The notes below the pieces were generated by a model. It was not told the origin of the DNA and did no database searches. It saw nothing but the letters and a program-made list of their open reading frames with translations. The position numbers were made by a program, and so were the translations under genes. From Vibrio sp. SCSIO 43135 (GTDB lineage Bacteria > Pseudomonadota > Gammaproteobacteria > Enterobacterales > Vibrionaceae): 64,000 nt of DNA. Positions 61,419 to 64,000 of the stretch are shown in pieces. How positions within the stretch are numbered: the stretch's first letter is position 1; every line of letters begins with the position of its first letter. The stretch is taken from positions 1,718,762 to 1,782,761 of the forward strand of contig NZ_CP071860.1 of the NCBI RefSeq assembly GCF_023716665.1, written 5' to 3'.

Positions 61419-63389
61419 TTACACTGCAACTTCATCTAACGCCCTAAATACGGTTTCATCAAGGTGGCCTTCGAATACTTGTTTGCACACTTTTCTGCGT
61501 ACCGCCAAGCCCGAGATCAGCCTTTCGATAGACAAGTGCTTGTTTTCGCTCTGTTGGTTATACAGCTCAACTAACTTACTCAGAGTTTCATATGGTAGAG
61601 GCTCTTGCCCTACTCTCAGCCAATCGAGCTTGTCTATGAGCTCTGAGCACTCATCTTTGATTGAGGAGTGTGAATGTCCTGTCATTGCAGCTAACGCCGT
61701 TATACTGCGTTCTAGGGCCTCTGGAGAGGTATATTTAGACAAGGTAATGGTGATCTCATCAGCATTGATCTCAACTAAGTGCTTTCTGAGCTTCACTCGG
61801 CGGCCCAGTTTACCGCGTGGCGACGGCGCTTTACGCTGGATCGGCTCGAATTCCCCATCAATGATCTCAGACAGCTCATCCAGCTTCTGCTTAGACACCA
61901 TTTCGTTACGCAGTGGGTTTGGCAAAGTTGGCGCCATATTGCGTTTACCCGCATTGGTGGTGCGAGCGCGAGAATAACGCAGTACTTCTTCCGCATCACA
62001 CTTGATGTCCACCTGGTAATCCGTGATCTTACCTTTTTCGCTCATTGCGGTCAGGGTCAAGTGGTAACCCCACAAGTTCACCACAAACAGATCATCGGTC
62101 CCCTTACCTTCCGATAGTTTCTTCAACTCACGAATAAGATCCATCGAAAAACGGCGCCACTCGATGTTTCTCGCCAGTTTTTGGTTGAGCTCAGTCAGGA
62201 GCATCACGTCAGTATGACGACGCGACATGCGGCTACGGAAATAAGAATACAGTTGGAAGACCAGCGTATGCTGCCTTAGGATCTCCGGCGGGAACAAGAA
62301 GAAATAATCTCGCGTCATCAGCTCTTCGTAGAACGAAGGTTCCCACACAAGGATATACAAGTTTGGCTTAATGCGAATTTCGCCGTCAGCGCCCTCTGTA
62401 GGCGCTTCTTCTGATGCAGTGATGGTACGAGCCAAAAATCGGAAACGATCGCTCTTAAAGCCTTCTGGCATGTTCTCACTAAGCCATCGGCCGGTCAGTT
62501 CGTGCAGCTGGAAATCAGTAAACTCGATTCGATCAATACTGTCGCGAATCGAATCACGCGCCGGACCACTGTCCTTTTTGCCACGTAGAGACAAAATATC
62601 GGTGATGTAGAGCGGTGTCTTGTTAGGCGCTTGAGTTGCTTCTAAGTGATAATCTTCACGATGATGATCATGGTATTGTACTGTCAGCGTGAACAACGCG
62701 AACAACGTCATAAGATCGTCGACCGTCATGATGTTTTTTGAAGATCGAGTTTCGATTACAGCTCGAGTTCCAGAGATCGACACCATGGACTTTTGGTAGT
62801 TCTTACGTGTTCTTGGTGGAGCGAGAGCTTGATCAATGATCCCTGCCCAGTTAGTTGGCGAAACGACAAATTGATCCGCTTCATCTTTCATCGCTGGTGG
62901 CGTATTAAGCCCGTGTTCATTCAGTAAGCGTTTATTGACCTGAGTCTGCGCCAGCGCTTTGGAGCGTTTTTGCTTCTCATTTTGTTTAACTGATTCGGTC
63001 ACTAAGCTGGTGGAGCCAAGAACGGAGATCAACTGATTCGGATTGATAAAGCGATGTAGCATGGTTTTTCCCGCTAGCCCTTCTTCAAATCGAACAGGGA
63101 CTTGCTTAAACAAACCAATATTTACTGCCGCTCTTAGGCGTTGTTGGATAGCCGCACGGGTCAATTGACCATCTGTTGCATCAATAAGCTCTGTGGTCGA
63201 GACATAGCCGTCCTTACTGCGAAAGCCTTGCAATGAAATAAGATTCAGCAATTCCACGATACTCTTCGTGACGCCTTTAAAATGTTGGTATTGCTCAATC
63301 CAGTCTACGGCCGTTTCAGATACTTCGAATAAATGTCCGTCTTTGTGGCTTCTTGGGGCTTTGATCAGTAGTTTTTCTTCTGAGCTCAT
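61419..63389 (-). CDS. rctB: Replication initiator RctB of chromosome II
   Basis: This 656-residue protein begins MSSEEKLLIKAPRSHKDGHL. It has the length and central composition of RctB, the Vibrionaceae-specific initiator that binds 12-mer iterons and 39-/29-mer regulatory sites at ori2 and remodels the origin. Winged-helix-like segments occur in the N-terminal half (VSTTELIDATDGQLTRAAIQ). The tail is a charged region (PIQRKAPSPRGKLGRRVKLR). The gene is transcribed away from the origin. A 29-mer-like operator lies just upstream of its start. Confidence 0.96.
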   Translation of the reverse strand: MSSEEKLLIKAPRSHKDGHLFEVSETAVDWIEQYQHFKGVTKSIVELLNLISLQGFRSKDGYVSTTELIDATDGQLTRAAIQQRLRAAVNIGLFKQVPVRFEEGLAGKTMLHRFINPNQLISVLGSTSLVTESVKQNEKQKRSKALAQTQVNKRLLNEHGLNTPPAMKDEADQFVVSPTNWAGIIDQALAPPRTRKNYQKSMVSISGTRAVIETRSSKNIMTVDDLMTLFALFTLTVQYHDHHREDYHLEATQAPNKTPLYITDILSLRGKKDSGPARDSIRDSIDRIEFTDFQLHELTGRWLSENMPEGFKSDRFRFLARTITASEEAPTEGADGEIRIKPNLYILVWEPSFYEELMTRDYFFLFPPEILRQHTLVFQLYSYFRSRMSRRHTDVMLLTELNQKLARNIEWRRFSMDLIRELKKLSEGKGTDDLFVVNLWGYHLTLTAMSEKGKITDYQVDIKCDAEEVLRYSRARTTNAGKRNMAPTLPNPLRNEMVSKQKLDELSEIIDGEFEPIQRKAPSPRGKLGRRVKLRKHLVEINADEITITLSKYTSPEALERSITALAAMTGHSHSSIKDECSELIDKLDWLRVGQEPLPYETLSKLVELYNQQSENKHLSIERLISGLAVRRKVCKQVFEGHLDETVFRALDEVAV

Positions 63390-63403
63390 TATTAGATCCG
63401 TGT

Positions 63404-63424
63404 CACACTAGCCGTAATATCGCT
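63404..63424 (-). promoter_or_regulatory. 29-mer-like RctB autoregulatory site
   Basis: ACACTAGCCGTAATATCGCT (63405-63424) lies 15-35 bp upstream of rctB and resembles ACACCATTAGGTTATCGCT at 63881-63899 in the inc-like segment. In V. cholerae the 29-mer in the rctB promoter and the 39-mer share sequence in this way. Confidence 0.6.
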
Positions 63425-63489
63425 ATAGTTCCAAGAGAATAAAGAAAAAAAGATCATAAATAAAGAAAAAATTGCTGCTTTTAAATAAC

Positions 63490-63537
63490 TGATCTATTTG
63501 ATTATTCTGATCTTAATTGATTATATGATCTATTGAT
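63490..63537. other. ori2 DNA-unwinding element with six ATCA repeats
   Basis: An AT-rich block between rctB and the iterons carries ATCA six times on the minus strand (TGAT at 63490, 63499, 63508, 63518, 63526 and 63534), spaced 8-10 bp. Single-strand binding of RctB to such ATCA repeats during origin opening is known for V. cholerae. Confidence 0.8.
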
Positions 63538-63596
63538 CCGAGCGAAAGTTTGCTTGTAACGTTCTGTTTTAAAAGGACAAAAAAAAATGACGTTCA

Positions 63597-63722
63597 GAAG
63601 CATGATCATAGTGTGATTGAAACGATGATCAACGTAGAGCAGAAAGCATGATCAAACTTAGCAAGAAGCATGATCATATAAACTTCGTACGCATGATCAA
63701 CGAACTTCTGAAAGCATGATCA
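63597..63722. repeat. ori2 array of six 12-mer RctB iterons
   Basis: Six copies of a sequence close to AAGCATGATCAA have ATGATCA cores at 63602, 63625, 63648, 63670, 63693 and 63716, all in the same orientation and 22-23 bp apart, putting them on one face of the helix. The second copy (AACGATGATCAA) and the fifth (TACGCATGATCAA) are the most divergent. Each core contains a Dam GATC site. Confidence 0.93.
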
Positions 63723-63737
63723 TCACCATTACACATG

Positions 63738-63746
63738 TTATCCACA
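63738..63746 (+). promoter_or_regulatory. DnaA box in ori2
   Basis: TTATCCACA is a perfect match to the DnaA box, 16 bp beyond the last array iteron, as in V. cholerae ori2. Confidence 0.9.
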
Positions 63747-63779
63747 GAGGCCTGAATTCTATTCGATGTTGAAAGGCAA

Positions 63780-63950
63780 GTTTGGTCAATTGCGTTTTCA
63801 TTTTGTCCCGAAACGATGATCAAGGCAATGTGATTCATGCTGGTTTTTTATACAAAATTCGTTTTATTGTAATTGAAATGACACCATTAGGTTATCGCTC
63901 TGCTTGTTTCGTCAATTCGGATTACAATCGAAAGCATGATCAAGGTTTAT
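63780..63950. other. inc/rctA-like regulatory segment with iterons and a 39-mer-like site
   Basis: Two further iterons lie 120 bp apart (cores at 63816 and 63936). Between them is a 39-mer-like region at about 63868-63927 flanked by the imperfect inverted arms ATTGTAAT and ATTACAAT and containing ACACCATTAGGTTATCGCT. In V. cholerae the equivalent segment restrains initiation. A short open frame here is not credible as a gene. Confidence 0.65.
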
Positions 63951-64000
63951 ATTGTGAGTTCGATTGAATGGACGTATGCACTCCACAACGCCTTACTGAT

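Noticed and set aside
61411..61977. A 188-codon open frame on the plus strand
   Set aside because: It is antisense to rctB, Ser-rich and without recognisable domains or start signals.
63782..63967. A 61-codon open frame within the inc-like segment (rctA-like)
   Set aside because: It overlaps iterons and the 39-mer-like site, lacks a ribosome binding site and looks like regulatory DNA that happens to be open.
1..64000. CRISPR arrays, tRNA or rRNA genes, insertion sequences or prophage
   Set aside because: I saw no regularly spaced direct repeats other than the iterons, no tRNA-like cloverleafs and no transposase or phage structural genes.

Overview
This window is the origin-proximal part of the second chromosome of a Vibrio (or a very close Vibrionaceae relative). 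The evidence is direct. An rctB initiator gene lies at 61.4-63.4 kb, followed by an ori2-type origin: six ATCA repeats in an AT-rich block, six 12-mer iterons at 22-23 bp spacing, one perfect DnaA box and an incompatibility-like segment. Three exact copies of the chromosome-II parS2 palindrome TTTACA-N-TGTAAA lie in intergenic DNA at 23.6, 44.2 and 54.2 kb. Small proteins typical of vibrios (YibL, a DUF3283-like protein, a Qnr pentapeptide protein) agree with this.

0-17.5 kb is carbohydrate uptake and catabolism. One leftward operon encodes a mannitol-type PTS (IIA, IICB), a zinc polyol-phosphate-type dehydrogenase, an MltR-like regulator and the start of a P-loop kinase. A second leftward operon of ten genes runs from 16.4 to 4.5 kb with only one clear terminator. 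It encodes two HAD phosphatases, a ribulose-phosphate-epimerase-like protein, an iron alcohol dehydrogenase, transaldolase, transketolase, ribose-5-phosphate isomerase, an M20 dipeptidase, a glucose-family PTS IICB and an alginate-export-type porin. A divergent UlaR-like DeoR regulator and a field of inverted repeats sit at its head. Porin, PTS, peptidase and pentose-phosphate enzymes form a complete route from the outer membrane to central metabolism for an unidentified substrate.

17.5-23.6 kb holds single genes: a VOC protein, yibL, a CatB-like acetyltransferase, a DUF4344 metallopeptidase, a DUF1254/DUF1214 protein and a Cache-domain chemoreceptor.

23.6-46.2 kb is the most unusual part. 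It encodes envelope proteins and acyl/amide hydrolases: an AbgB-like M20 amidohydrolase, a periplasmic D-aminoacylase-like amidohydrolase, a C45 Ntn hydrolase, lipoprotein phospholipases of the PLD and patatin families, a carboxylesterase-fold lipoprotein whose three catalytic residues are all replaced, two Omp85-type outer membrane proteins, two unrecognised envelope proteins, a TRIC channel, a DUF1656/HlyD/FUSC efflux set and a gamma-glutamyltransferase. Upstream of nine of its transcription units I find variants of one 23-bp dyad, TATGACGG-N7-CCGTCATA, at 66-140 bp from the start codon. A LysR-type regulator gene lies in the middle. I read this as a previously unnamed regulon that handles acylated amino compounds or lipids at the envelope; the substrate is unknown.

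46.2-57.9 kb is a mixed stretch: qnr, a small cytochrome c with orphan napGH, two LysE exporters with LysR and GlxA-type regulators, an APH-type kinase with a P-loop kinase, a 3-hydroxyacid dehydrogenase with its LysR regulator, DUF2798, a YebC-family protein and two small proteins. 58-60.5 kb has a near-consensus Fur box followed by two Opp/Dpp-type ATPases and an unknown 157-residue protein, with no permease or binding protein nearby. Four iteron-like RctB sites occur between 60.0 and 61.1 kb, outside the origin proper, on the far side of rctB.
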